Positions 10,045 to 20,667 of a DNA stretch of 64,000 nucleotides are shown piece after piece. Position 1 is the stretch's first letter, and every line of letters starts with the position of its first letter. The DNA is taken from the NCBI GenBank assembly GCA_002928965.1, contig PERU01000019.1:1-64000 (forward strand), read 5' to 3'. Both the position numbers and the translations under genes were made by a program. This stretch comes from Methylomonas sp. (GTDB taxonomy: Bacteria > Pseudomonadota > Gammaproteobacteria > Methylococcales > Methylomonadaceae). The notes under the pieces are model-generated. The model had not been told where the DNA came from. It saw nothing but the letters and a program-made list of their open reading frames with translations, and did not search any database.

Positions 10045-10101
10045 ACGGAGTGCACCAAGCGCCTGTAATTTGCAAACTCTGGCGCCCCTCATGCACTCCG
10101 T
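10045..10101 (+). terminator. Hairpin after the leuB-like gene
   Basis: A 10-bp perfect inverted repeat (ACGGAGTGCA / TGCACTCCGT) with a shorter inner GCGCC/GGCGC pairing lies 20 bp after the stop codon. There is no T-run, so it may be a terminator, an mRNA 3'-end stabiliser or a dispersed palindrome. Confidence 0.4.
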
Positions 10102-10672
10102 TGCTGAACGATATTCAGCGCTTTTAAAGCAAATAGCCTAACCTAACTTTGCCCCCAAATCGGATGCTGATAGCAAGCCTGACGAATATGCTTGGATTGT
10201 GAGAGTAAAGCGGACCACAATCTGGACCGTTTGTTGGACAAACCCGGTATTCACAGCGTTGACGCTATGCTTTATATCAAAAGTAATTCTGGTTTTATTT
10301 TAATTTCTCTGTAAATCGATTTATTTCAGAGAAACAACATCGAGCGTTACAGAACAATTACCAACCTCAAGTCATTTGAGGTGAACCACTGCAGGCTATA
10401 TCCCCAGGATTTCGCCAAAAAAACATCCGCCTTTGATAAAGGGGGATTCATTTGAAGCCCCCAGATCCTCTTTTCAAAGATGAGTGAATAAACCTTGTTT
10501 CGGTAACACCAGAATTTCTGGACGTTATTTGCAACCAAATTCTTAGCGCTCCGGCTACCCTATTTAACCCAAGCAGTGTAAGCTAACCCCGGCCAGCAAA
10601 CAGCGTATGTTTGAGTTTATTGGCATGGCGTCGCGAGCCGATAAAAATAAAACTTGTGTACCAGGAGACAAT
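10102..10672. other. Gene-free stretch holding a degraded miniature repeat
   Basis: No credible gene. Positions 10406-10546 are a diverged copy of the ~158-bp dispersed element found at 23966, 35155, 40862 and 63199. It keeps an AGGATTTCGCC end, a GATAAAGGGGGATTC core and a GACGTTATTTGCAACCAAATTCTTAG-like end, so both ends look like the same terminus in opposite directions. The ribosome-binding site for the next gene (AGGAGACA) is at its right edge. Confidence 0.5.
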
Positions 10673-11275
10673 ATGAAACAAAAACTACGTTCATTTATCG
10701 ACTATTTTCTATTAGGCGTATTTTCAGTATTACCCATATTGGTCGTCATTCAAATCGTAGTCATTATCGAACGCCTGTTGCGGGATACCTTTCTCAGTGT
10801 CCATGGTTATTACGAAAACTATTGGATGACGATATTACTTTTTAGCGTAACGATTTTTGGGTTGAGCTTTTTAGGGTTTCGGATTCGTAATGGTAAATCG
10901 CAGCTTTTTCATTTACTGGAAACTTATCTGGAGAAACTTCCAATTCTCAGCACTGTATACCGGGTCAGTAAAAAACTGATTGGCATATTTTCCGGCGAGG
11001 GCCAAGATAAACCGCGCGAAGTGGTTTATGTAGAGTACCCCAAAGATGGCGTATGGGTACCGGCTTATGTTACCAACCAACTTGGGGCACTATATGTATT
11101 ATACGTTCCAACATCACCCAATCCGACATCGGGATTCACAGTGATGGTAGAAGAGTCCAAAATAGTAAAATCCTCCCTGTCTTTTGAAGAGGCATCGAGT
11201 TTTGTCATTAGCGTAGGTGTGGATTTTGCCAAACTCGAAGATGCAGCCGAGAAGTTACTCCCAAAGAAAATTTAG
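10673..11275 (+). CDS. DUF502-family membrane protein
   Basis: A 200-residue protein with two N-terminal transmembrane helices (about residues 10-32 and 48-70) and a cytoplasmic domain with EKLPILSTVYRVSKKLI and YVEYPKDGVWVPAYVT, matching the DUF502 family of unknown function. The ATG at 10673 is preceded by AGGAGACA at good spacing; an upstream in-frame extension to 10607 lacks such a site. It is followed after 70 bp by a small membrane protein and then a DedA-like gene, all on the same strand, which suggests an envelope-related cluster. Confidence 0.75.
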   Translation: MKQKLRSFIDYFLLGVFSVLPILVVIQIVVIIERLLRDTFLSVHGYYENYWMTILLFSVTIFGLSFLGFRIRNGKSQLFHLLETYLEKLPILSTVYRVSKKLIGIFSGEGQDKPREVVYVEYPKDGVWVPAYVTNQLGALYVLYVPTSPNPTSGFTVMVEESKIVKSSLSFEEASSFVISVGVDFAKLEDAAEKLLPKKI

Positions 11276-11345
11276 TTATAAGCCTTTCTTGTCATAATAA
11301 ATGCGTAAATAATCCAAGCCATTATAAATTATCGACTGAATTACT

Positions 11346-11681
11346 ATGAAAACTATCGCCTTTACCTTTATTGTCGGATCTGTTTTGCTGTATTTCCTAA
11401 ATATGGCAATGCTTAAAACCCCTATACCTAATTTGGAATGGAGCATACATGCAGGAATACGATTTATAGTCGGCTTTTTTGTACTTGGTATTTTCCACTT
11501 CTACGGTAAAGCGTTCAGTTTTAAAAGCGCCTTGATATTGACATCGTTTATAGTCATTTTGGATTATCTGTATGACTATTACGTGGAAGCTTACCGCTTA
11601 AATTTAGAAATAATATTACACGGTATTTATATGTTGATTTGGGGTGCGTTGTTGGGTTATCTGACAGCGAAACGTATTTAA
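11346..11681 (+). CDS. Small polytopic membrane protein of unknown function
   Basis: A 111-residue protein that is almost entirely hydrophobic, with about four predicted membrane helices (residues 3-22, 34-56, 61-76, 88-107). I do not recognise a family. The ATG at 11346 gives a well-formed first helix. It lies between the DUF502 and DedA-like genes, spaced 70 bp on each side and on the same strand, so it may share their transcript. Confidence 0.6.
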   Translation: MKTIAFTFIVGSVLLYFLNMAMLKTPIPNLEWSIHAGIRFIVGFFVLGIFHFYGKAFSFKSALILTSFIVILDYLYDYYVEAYRLNLEIILHGIYMLIWGALLGYLTAKRI

Positions 11682-11751
11682 TTGTTAACTGCCGCACCGT
11701 CGAAACAGCCTGAATCAAGGCTTTGTTTTTATTTAAAAACTCATTTTTTAA

Positions 11752-12342
11752 ATGACCGATATTATCCAATACATCCAAAGTAATATTGAATATGCGCCAA
11801 TTTTAATATTTAGCTTATTATTATTGGCCGGCTTTATTATCCCAATACCAGAAGATGGCATGCTGTTTATCTCCGGCACATTGGCAGCTAAAAACCCACA
11901 TTTTTTGCTAGAACTTTTTTTAGCCGTCTACCTTGGTGCGTATTTCTCCGATTTGATTTGCTATAGCCTGGGCCGGTTTCTAGGCCCGAAAATACTGCAC
12001 ATGAAGTTTTTTGCACGCATGGTCAGACAAAACCAAATCGATAAAATCCACGACTATTATCAGCGTTACGGCATGCTCACATTGATATTAGGCCGTTTCA
12101 TTCCGTTTGGTGTACGTAATGGCTTATTTTTAACGGCGGACTTAGGCAAGATGAATGCCGCCAAATTTGCAGTTGCTGATTTATTAGCCTGCACAATTTC
12201 CACAGTCACTTTTTTTACTTTGTATTATCAATTCGGTTCAACGATGATCAACTACATTAAAGAGTTTAATATCGTCGTTTTTATTTTCGGTATAGGTATT
12301 TTCGGATACCTATACTTACGGAAATCTCGGACAGGCTCCTAG
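11752..12342 (+). CDS. DedA/SNARE-associated family membrane protein
   Basis: A 196-residue integral membrane protein of the DedA (VTT) superfamily, linked to lipid-carrier flipping and membrane homeostasis. Visible hallmarks are the N-terminal IIPIPEDGMLFISG segment, the YLGAYFSDLICYSLGRFLGPKI block (compare G-x-x-x-G-D in the family) and GMLTLILGRFIPFGVRNG. The last seven codons and the stop (RKSRTGS*) lie almost wholly inside the 18-mer TCTCGGACAGGCTCCTAG at 12325-12342, a dispersed IS-end-like sequence. The original C terminus may therefore have been replaced or trimmed. Confidence 0.82.
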   Translation: MTDIIQYIQSNIEYAPILIFSLLLLAGFIIPIPEDGMLFISGTLAAKNPHFLLELFLAVYLGAYFSDLICYSLGRFLGPKILHMKFFARMVRQNQIDKIHDYYQRYGMLTLILGRFIPFGVRNGLFLTADLGKMNAAKFAVADLLACTISTVTFFTLYYQFGSTMINYIKEFNIVVFIFGIGIFGYLYLRKSRTGS

Positions 12343-12490
12343 ACCTTAACCCTGCTAAAAAGCTGGCCTGTGGTGGTTTCGCCCTTTAAAATGTTTACAA
12401 AATCAGCATTGACGCTTTTTACCCCCAATGCTATTGAGTGATCAAAAATACGTCCTTCCCATCCCCCCCTGTTAGTTATGGAATATTCCG

Positions 12491-13264
12491 ATGAAAATCA
12501 TCTCCTGGAATGTCAATGGCATTCGTGCCGTGCAAGATAAAGGGTTTGCCGAGACACTGGCTAGCCTGGATGCCGACTGCCTGCTGTTGCAGGAAACCAA
12601 AGCTCAGGATGATCAAGTGCTTAAAGCCTTGGACCATGTAGATGGTTATCGCATTTTTTGCAATTCCGCCGAACGCAAGGGGTATTCCGGTGTGGCCTTG
12701 TTGACCCGGCAAGCGCCTATTCGAGTGATGTATGACCTAGGGATTGCAGAACACGATCAGGAAGGGCGCGTGCTGGTGGCTGAGTATGAACGGTTTTTTC
12801 TGTTGAACGTATACGTGCCCAATTCCGGAGATGGTTTGGCGCGTCTGGATTATCGGCAAAGCTGGGATTCGGATTTTTTAAAATATATGCAAACCTTGCA
12901 AGGTCAAAAGCCGCTGATTGCCTGCGGTGATTTTAATGTCGCTCACCAAGCCATCGACATTGCCCGCCCCAAGGCCAATTACAATAAATCCGCCGGCTAC
13001 ACCCAAACAGAAATCGATGGCTTTAGCCGGTTTGTGGAGGTCGGCTTGATCGACAGCTACCGGCATAAGCATCCTGACACAGTGGCTTACAGTTGGTGGA
13101 GTTATCGTGCCGGCGCCCGCGCGAAAAATATTGGTTGGCGAATAGATTATGTACTGACCAGCCAGCCGCTACTCGAGCAAATCCACAATGCGTTCATTCT
13201 GCCGGACATCATGGGTTCCGATCATTGTCCGGTGGGCATTGAGATAACCCTTCCAGACACCTGA
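12491..13264 (+). CDS. xthA: Exodeoxyribonuclease III
   Basis: An apurinic/apyrimidinic endonuclease and 3'-5' exonuclease of base-excision repair, 257 residues. The endonuclease/exonuclease/phosphatase fold signatures are complete: ISWNVNGIRA, LLLQETKAQD with metal ligand E35, LLNVYVPNSG, the catalytic GDFNVAHQAIDIARP, WRIDYVLTS and the terminal GSDHCPVGIEI. It is a single gene with its own upstream region. ExoA/XthA subfamilies are hard to separate by eye, so the symbol is by family. Confidence 0.92.
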   Translation: MKIISWNVNGIRAVQDKGFAETLASLDADCLLLQETKAQDDQVLKALDHVDGYRIFCNSAERKGYSGVALLTRQAPIRVMYDLGIAEHDQEGRVLVAEYERFFLLNVYVPNSGDGLARLDYRQSWDSDFLKYMQTLQGQKPLIACGDFNVAHQAIDIARPKANYNKSAGYTQTEIDGFSRFVEVGLIDSYRHKHPDTVAYSWWSYRAGARAKNIGWRIDYVLTSQPLLEQIHNAFILPDIMGSDHCPVGIEITLPDT

Positions 13265-13362
13265 ACATGACTTCAATTATGTCAAAACTCGTCATCGTCA
13301 CATCGATCGCCTGCCGACCTGGAATAGCCTGATTGTTAGCCTGAATGGCTGATGATTTTTAA

Positions 13363-15675
<2,313 letters not shown>

Positions 15676-15682
15676 TTCATCC

Positions 15683-15733
15683 AGGAGCCTGTCCGAGGCA
15701 CCCAATGTGACCCGAATAAAGTCACATTGGGTG
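15683..15733 (+). terminator. IS-end-like remnant and 13-bp hairpin after katG
   Basis: AGGAGCCTGTCCGAGG (15683-15698) is an inverted copy of the 18-mer seen at 33-50 and 12325-12342. It abuts a perfect 13-bp inverted repeat (CACCCAATGTGAC / GTCACATTGGGTG, loop of 9 nt). There is no T-run. It may end the katG transcript, or it may be part of a small mobile-element remnant. Confidence 0.5.
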
Positions 15734-16101
15734 TGCTTAAGGCCGATGCTGGCGGATTCGACCGTTAGTTGCCAGCGTATCTGTAGCGGTTATTTTTGCT
15801 GGCGTCGTTCCATACCAATTCAGATTGAACCAAAATTTAGAAAGAATTGGACTGCTCAAGATATCGGCAATGCCCTTCGCAGTTTGACCCAGACTGTCAC
15901 CTACCCATAAAGCAAACCGCCCGTGCGGTCGACAACAGGGTTGGTTTTATTGCTAGGAGCCAATATTTGCTTTCAATATTTAAGTCTGCTTGTTTTGCCG
16001 AGATGACGATTTTTGACTAAGCTGATTGATCTTTATAATCAGGTAGGGTTTTGATAAAACCGCCGCCGGATAGGTTGATTAGCTTCAAACATCGTAAATA
16101 C
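15734..16101. other. Gene-free stretch between katG and phoU
   Basis: Short frames exist but none has a plausible ribosome-binding site or a recognisable product. I see nothing else here. Confidence 0.4.
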
Positions 16102-16803
16102 TCAGTTTGTATGGCGTATATCGTTGCCCTCAATCATAAAGACGCAGTATTCAGCCAGATTTTTGCAATGTTTAGCGCAGGTTTCCATAGAGTGAACAAT
16201 TTGCAGCGTGGTCAATGCCGGTCTCATTTGGCGGCGATCCTGGGTAACAAACGCAATCTGGTGTTTAACCGCTTCCTGCACTTCAGAACCGGAAACATAA
16301 TTGTGCTGCAGCAGCATGTAAGCGGGGTTGGCTTGCAGATTCACCATTACCCATACCAGTTCATTCAACATGTGCAGAATATCCTGGCTAAGCTTGATAA
16401 CGTCATTGGTTAATTGGGCAGTGGGCGAGCCATTTCTTGGCTCATATAAAACCACAATCAATTTGGCAATCTCAGCCACTTCTTCGGCCATGTATTTCAT
16501 CGTCACTGATACTTTCATAACCGACAGCATCATCCTTAAGTCACTGGCGACGGGATTTTCTTTGGCCAGTAATTTTAAGATAGCCTGATAAATTTCATCC
16601 TCATATTCGCGTACATCATTGGTCATGGCGAATGCATTTAAAGCCGATTCCAGGTTGGCGTCATCCAATGCATCAATGGTCATTTCCCATTGATGTAATA
16701 CAAAATTCATCATTTCAACAGCCAAGCTATGAATACCCGCCAGCTCATGATCAAAATTCTGGAAAATGTGTGATTTGGTCAGTTCGTTCATGTTCAGTGT
16801 CAT
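16102..16803 (-). CDS. phoU: PhoU-family phosphate/polyphosphate regulator
   Basis: A 233-residue all-helical protein with the PhoU layout: two three-helix bundles. Conserved acidic segments are seen in NDVREYEDEIYQAILKLLA and, in the second repeat, ETCAKHCKNLAEYCVFMIEG. PhoU proteins bind metals through such motifs and repress the PhoR/PhoB response or modulate Pst transport. No pst or pho genes are adjacent, so this is an orphan copy and might act in another phosphate or polyphosphate context. It is transcribed in the same direction as, and downstream of, the GNAT-nitrilase gene (37 bp gap). Confidence 0.78.
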   Translation of the reverse strand: MTLNMNELTKSHIFQNFDHELAGIHSLAVEMMNFVLHQWEMTIDALDDANLESALNAFAMTNDVREYEDEIYQAILKLLAKENPVASDLRMMLSVMKVSVTMKYMAEEVAEIAKLIVVLYEPRNGSPTAQLTNDVIKLSQDILHMLNELVWVMVNLQANPAYMLLQHNYVSGSEVQEAVKHQIAFVTQDRRQMRPALTTLQIVHSMETCAKHCKNLAEYCVFMIEGNDIRHTN

Positions 16804-16840
16804 GGCTATCTATACAGCACCTTTGGTAGAGGAAAGCGAC

Positions 16841-18370
16841 TTAAATCCATTCCAGCCGATACAAGTCCAGACGCCGATGCGCCAGATTTCTCGCGGCCCC
16901 TTGACTGCGGGCCCGTTTAAGCAGATCCAGGTTAACATCGGCTATCAAAGTCATTTCGGTATTGGGCGTGGCTTCCGCCAGAATGGCATCATGCGGAAAG
17001 GCAAAATCGCTGGGACTGAAAATGGCAGCCTGGGCGTATTGAATGTCCATATTTTCCGCATGCGGCAAATTTCCGACACTGCCCCCAATCGCCACATAGC
17101 ATTCGTTTTCGATGGCGCGGGCTTGCGAGCAATAGCGCACGCGCTGATAGGCATTTTTAGTGTCAGTCCAGAATGGCACGAAAATAATCTGCGCGCCGTT
17201 CAAGGCGGCCAAACGGGCCAACTCAGGAAATTCCGAGTCATAACACACCAACACCGCAATCTTGCCGCAGTCGGTATCAAATACTTTCAAAGCATCGCCA
17301 CCCTTCATGCCCCAGTAGCTGACTTCATCGACCGTATTGTGGATTTTATATTGGGCTTCAAAAGTGCCGTCACGGCGTAACAACCAGGACACATTGTAAA
17401 GCTCCCGGTTACTATACTCCGGCATCGATCCGGCAATGATATTGATGTTGTAGGACATGGCCATATCCAGCAGGCCATTGCGGATTTCACGACTAAACCC
17501 CGCCAGGGCACGAATGGCATCGGCGGGATTTTTATCATTGAACAAGCCCATCAATGGGGCGCTGATATATTCCGGAAACAGCACGAAATCCGCGTTGTAA
17601 CCGGCGACCGCGTCGATAAAAAATTCTGCATGTTGCAACAATTCAGCGACGCTGGTCAGTCTGCGCATCTGCCATTGCACCACGCCCAGCCTTATCGTGC
17701 TTTTTTGATCGCCCAGTTGCGGGGTATTTTCGATATAGTCAAGATTGATCCATTCCAGCAATGTGGCGAAACCGTGAGAATCAGCATCCACCGGCAAATA
17801 GCCTGTCAACAACTTGCGTACATGAAAGCCATTGGCCAACTGAAACGACAGCACCGGATCAAAAATCTCTCGGCTTTTCACCTGCTCGATATACCTGACT
17901 GGCGTTAACGAATCAGCGTACTTTGCATAACCTGGAATACGACCACCGGCAATAAAACGGCGCAAATTGAAGGACCGACACAGTTCCTTGCGTGCCACGT
18001 ACAAACGCCGACCTAAACGCAGGCCCCGATATTTGGGATGCACAAAAATATCCACGCCGTATAAGGTGTCGCCGGTGAGTGTATGGTGAGTCAATAAGCC
18101 GTTGTCTGTGATTTGGGCATAGGTGTGATTATCGCCAAACTGACTGTAATCAACGATCATGCTAAAGCCGGCAGCCACCAAAATGCCGTTATCTTCTATG
18201 CCAATCTGACCTTCCGAGAAACGGCTGATTTGCGACAGGTATTGCTCCTTTTTCCAGGCACCCCCCAGATTGCCGTAAACCTGATCCATCAATTCGGCGA
18301 CTTGCGGATAGTCTTCTGCGGTGAGATGCCGGAGTAGTAACTTGTGTTTGTTGTTTTTGGATTTTTTCAT
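16841..18370 (-). CDS. Bifunctional GNAT acetyltransferase/nitrilase-family amidohydrolase
   Basis: A 509-residue fusion. The N-terminal GNAT domain (about 10-190) contains the acetyl-CoA loop in YRGLRLGRRLYVARKEL. The C-terminal carbon-nitrogen hydrolase domain (about 225-500) has the Glu-Lys-Cys triad in LFPEYISAP, AQYKIHNTVD and AVLVCYDSEFPEL. This fusion is widespread and annotated as 'GNAT/carbon-nitrogen hydrolase', but its substrate is not established. Downstream of it lies a phoU homologue and upstream a 94-residue protein, all on the minus strand. Confidence 0.85.
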   Translation of the reverse strand: MKKSKNNKHKLLLRHLTAEDYPQVAELMDQVYGNLGGAWKKEQYLSQISRFSEGQIGIEDNGILVAAGFSMIVDYSQFGDNHTYAQITDNGLLTHHTLTGDTLYGVDIFVHPKYRGLRLGRRLYVARKELCRSFNLRRFIAGGRIPGYAKYADSLTPVRYIEQVKSREIFDPVLSFQLANGFHVRKLLTGYLPVDADSHGFATLLEWINLDYIENTPQLGDQKSTIRLGVVQWQMRRLTSVAELLQHAEFFIDAVAGYNADFVLFPEYISAPLMGLFNDKNPADAIRALAGFSREIRNGLLDMAMSYNINIIAGSMPEYSNRELYNVSWLLRRDGTFEAQYKIHNTVDEVSYWGMKGGDALKVFDTDCGKIAVLVCYDSEFPELARLAALNGAQIIFVPFWTDTKNAYQRVRYCSQARAIENECYVAIGGSVGNLPHAENMDIQYAQAAIFSPSDFAFPHDAILAEATPNTEMTLIADVNLDLLKRARSQGAARNLAHRRLDLYRLEWI

Positions 18371-18402
18371 GTGCGGATTCGGGCCAGACCGTAATCCTTA
18401 AC

Positions 18403-18687
18403 TCAAGAGCCTTTACGCCCTAATGAATCAGGCTGAACGGCAGCGCTGGTTAAATGCGATAAAGCCGATTCGATATCGGTATAGGTATAGGTACCATTAT
18501 TGGAAAAAACTAAAAGCGAATCTTTTAACTGCATAATGCCAAACTGTGAACAACCAAGGTCTTCCTCATAAGGCCGAAACTCGGCATCAGCCAAGCAATT
18601 TAGCCGATGGTTGGCAACCAGCGTTTGTACCAATGCAGTCAGACCGTTACTTGCGACCATTTCAGTCATATCAGCGTTGAACGTCAT
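18403..18687 (-). CDS. Hypothetical protein, 94 residues
   Basis: I do not recognise a family. The product is soluble with no signal peptide or membrane segment; a Cys at LGCSQFGIMQLKDSLLVFSNNGTYTYTD is the only striking feature. It lies 32 bp upstream of the GNAT-nitrilase gene on the same strand, so the two probably share a transcript. Confidence 0.55.
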   Translation of the reverse strand: MTFNADMTEMVASNGLTALVQTLVANHRLNCLADAEFRPYEEDLGCSQFGIMQLKDSLLVFSNNGTYTYTDIESALSHLTSAAVQPDSLGRKGS

Positions 18688-18790
18688 AATCAGTCTTAAA
18701 ATCGGGTAGTTGCCGCTAGGTTAGCAACTGAATGTGACAGCTTTGTTAAATCAACATTATTGCTATTAGGGGTTTACTCTGAAAGTCATC

Positions 18791-18852
18791 AAGGAGCGAT
18801 TCCAGTCGCGAACCGAAGCTCATGGAATCGCGGCGGGCATCGCTCGCAACTT
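18791..18852. repeat. Dispersed palindromic element
   Basis: AGGAGCGATTCCAGTCGCGA followed by a partner arm ending in GGCATCGCTCGC. It is a diverged relative of the better palindrome at 34918-34976 and looks like a chromosomal REP-type repeat in the gap between two minus-strand genes. Confidence 0.5.
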
Positions 18853-18887
18853 TCATTAGGCGGGGTTATTTCGCGTTTTCATGATCG

Positions 18888-19655
18888 TTAGTGTCTCAGT
18901 GCTTGCCAGTCATGTAATTGTCTGATTACCCAGGCCCCATCGTCGTTAGGTAAATCGTGGCCTGCGGTTGGATGAGTGAACAGCGGCACACCATAACGCT
19001 GTTGTATCGTCTGGGAACAATTCGCAGATACTAGGCGATCACCCAAGCTATTAAGCAGCAATACAGGCTTACTGGGCGGTTGAAAACCCGGATTGAAGCG
19101 CGCCGCCGCTAAAATTTGCCTGATTTCGTTAAGTGCGGACATCGGTCGCTGCTGGCGAAGCTCAGTCCATCGGCGGCTAATCGCAGCTCGGGCTGGTTGA
19201 TCCTGATTACTGACCAAAGACACAATTAAACTCTCCCGCTGAGCATCTGATTGCGCTGCAATGATTCTGGCCATGTGTGAATAAGCTTGCCATCTTAATC
19301 GCCGATAAAATGGACTCAAATTGGCGAAACTACTGTTGATCAACACGGCCGCACTCACATCCTCAGGATATTGCGACAACCATTGCCAAGCCACCATGCC
19401 TCCTAACGACAAACCCAGCAACACTGCAGGTTGATTCAGCATGCCCTCAGTCAGCGCTTGCTGACGAACCATCTCAAGCATTGCTTCCACCGTCGCTGGG
19501 CTGGATTGCTTGTTAAACCGGCCACTGCCCGGCAAATCCAAAGTATGGATGGTCGCCAGCGGAAACGCCTGTTGTAACAACGTTGAAAACGCTCCCCAAT
19601 GCGCGGCTTCCCGACCTAATCCACGCAGCAATAGCCAATGTTGCGGGCTAGTCAT
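18888..19655 (-). CDS. Alpha/beta-hydrolase, BioH-like fold
   Basis: A 255-residue serine hydrolase. The nucleophile elbow is GLSLGG (Ser in LLGLSLGGMVAW), the oxyanion region is near LLLRGLGREAAHW, the acidic residue is near LLNSLGDRLVS, and the catalytic His is in PTAGHDLPNDDG. It overlaps the upstream M14 peptidase gene by 8 bp and so is translationally coupled to it. The natural substrate is unknown; BioH, lipases and C-C hydrolases share the fold, and no biotin genes are nearby. Confidence 0.72.
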   Translation of the reverse strand: MTSPQHWLLLRGLGREAAHWGAFSTLLQQAFPLATIHTLDLPGSGRFNKQSSPATVEAMLEMVRQQALTEGMLNQPAVLLGLSLGGMVAWQWLSQYPEDVSAAVLINSSFANLSPFYRRLRWQAYSHMARIIAAQSDAQRESLIVSLVSNQDQPARAAISRRWTELRQQRPMSALNEIRQILAAARFNPGFQPPSKPVLLLNSLGDRLVSANCSQTIQQRYGVPLFTHPTAGHDLPNDDGAWVIRQLHDWQALRH

Positions 19656-20664
19656 ACCAAGTTTTCATAGCGAGTTGCAGATGATGGATGCGCTCTGATT
19701 CAGGCAAGTGCGCCCAGTGATCAGGGTAAAGTGCGGCGCGACTCAGAAAATCAAATAGCGTCAGGTGTCGGCGCAGAATACGTTGCTGTCTGTGCGGTAA
19801 TAACGGATGAAACAGCCCGTGGCGCGAAAACAGATGCAATGGGCTTTTACGCAACCACGACCAGGATCCCATTTCCAAGGTCAATGGCATAAAAACGGCA
19901 TCGGCTTGGGCATTCTGCTGGAATTCGTCGTAAAGATAATCCCAAAGATCGCCATTTATTACGTATTCATGACTCATCGGCTCGATGGTATAAAAATGAT
20001 TGGGATAACTGCGATCAAACAATTGTTTCAAGGCATGCGCCTCCGGCAAGGCCGCAAACGGTTGCTGGCGTCCGGCATAGGGAAACCATAATCTGTCCTG
20101 TAAACCAAACCCCGAGTGTAAGTCCACGGCGATCACTAAAGGTGACTGCGCCAATTGTTCACGCACCACTCGACATAGGGCCTGCGCCTCCGCCTCCATG
20201 CTGGCTTCGTCACCCCGGAACCAGGGCAAGGAGGAACTGATACGATGACCGCTATACAATTTGGTTTTTCCAATGCCTTCGATCGGGGCATTGCGCATCA
20301 AATCCACACCGTTGCCATTACATCGCGAACCACGATACACGCCGACCGGATTGACGATAGGCATAAAAATCAGCCGTATGCGTTCCAGGCGGGAAATCCA
20401 TTCGCCATCCCAATTTAACAGCGCCAGCAAGATTTGCAGATAGGCCAAGATGACCTCCGTGCCGATTTTCTCCAGGCCATGTACCCCGCCAAAATAAGCA
20501 ATCACCGGTACATTGGGCGCTGTTGAGCCCAAGCTGATGCAATGGATAGGAAAGGTCAGTTCCTGGAAATCGATGTGTTCGATGATCTCGACTTTGGCGT
20601 GAGCGTCCAATTCACTAATCAAAGCCTGCAACTGAGTTAACTCGGGGAAATCCTGATAAATCAT
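19648..20664 (-). CDS. M14-family zinc carboxypeptidase/deacylase
   Basis: A 338-residue M14 metallopeptidase. Zinc ligands are visible as H-x-x-E in GGVHGLEKIG and the distal His in AVDLHSGFG; the catalytic Glu is probably in LTLEMGSW. There is no signal peptide, so it is cytoplasmic. M14 relatives include peptidoglycan-peptide carboxypeptidases (MpaA-like) and AstE-type desuccinylases. It sits 3 bp from the acyltransferase gene upstream and overlaps the hydrolase downstream, forming a tight three-gene operon whose joint function is not known. Confidence 0.75.
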   Translation of the reverse strand: MIYQDFPELTQLQALISELDAHAKVEIIEHIDFQELTFPIHCISLGSTAPNVPVIAYFGGVHGLEKIGTEVILAYLQILLALLNWDGEWISRLERIRLIFMPIVNPVGVYRGSRCNGNGVDLMRNAPIEGIGKTKLYSGHRISSSLPWFRGDEASMEAEAQALCRVVREQLAQSPLVIAVDLHSGFGLQDRLWFPYAGRQQPFAALPEAHALKQLFDRSYPNHFYTIEPMSHEYVINGDLWDYLYDEFQQNAQADAVFMPLTLEMGSWSWLRKSPLHLFSRHGLFHPLLPHRQQRILRRHLTLFDFLSRAALYPDHWAHLPESERIHHLQLAMKTWYD

Positions 20665-20667
20665 CGC

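Noticed and set aside
15707-15910. Short frame after katG
   Set aside because: It begins inside the post-katG hairpin, has no ribosome-binding site, and its product is not recognisable.
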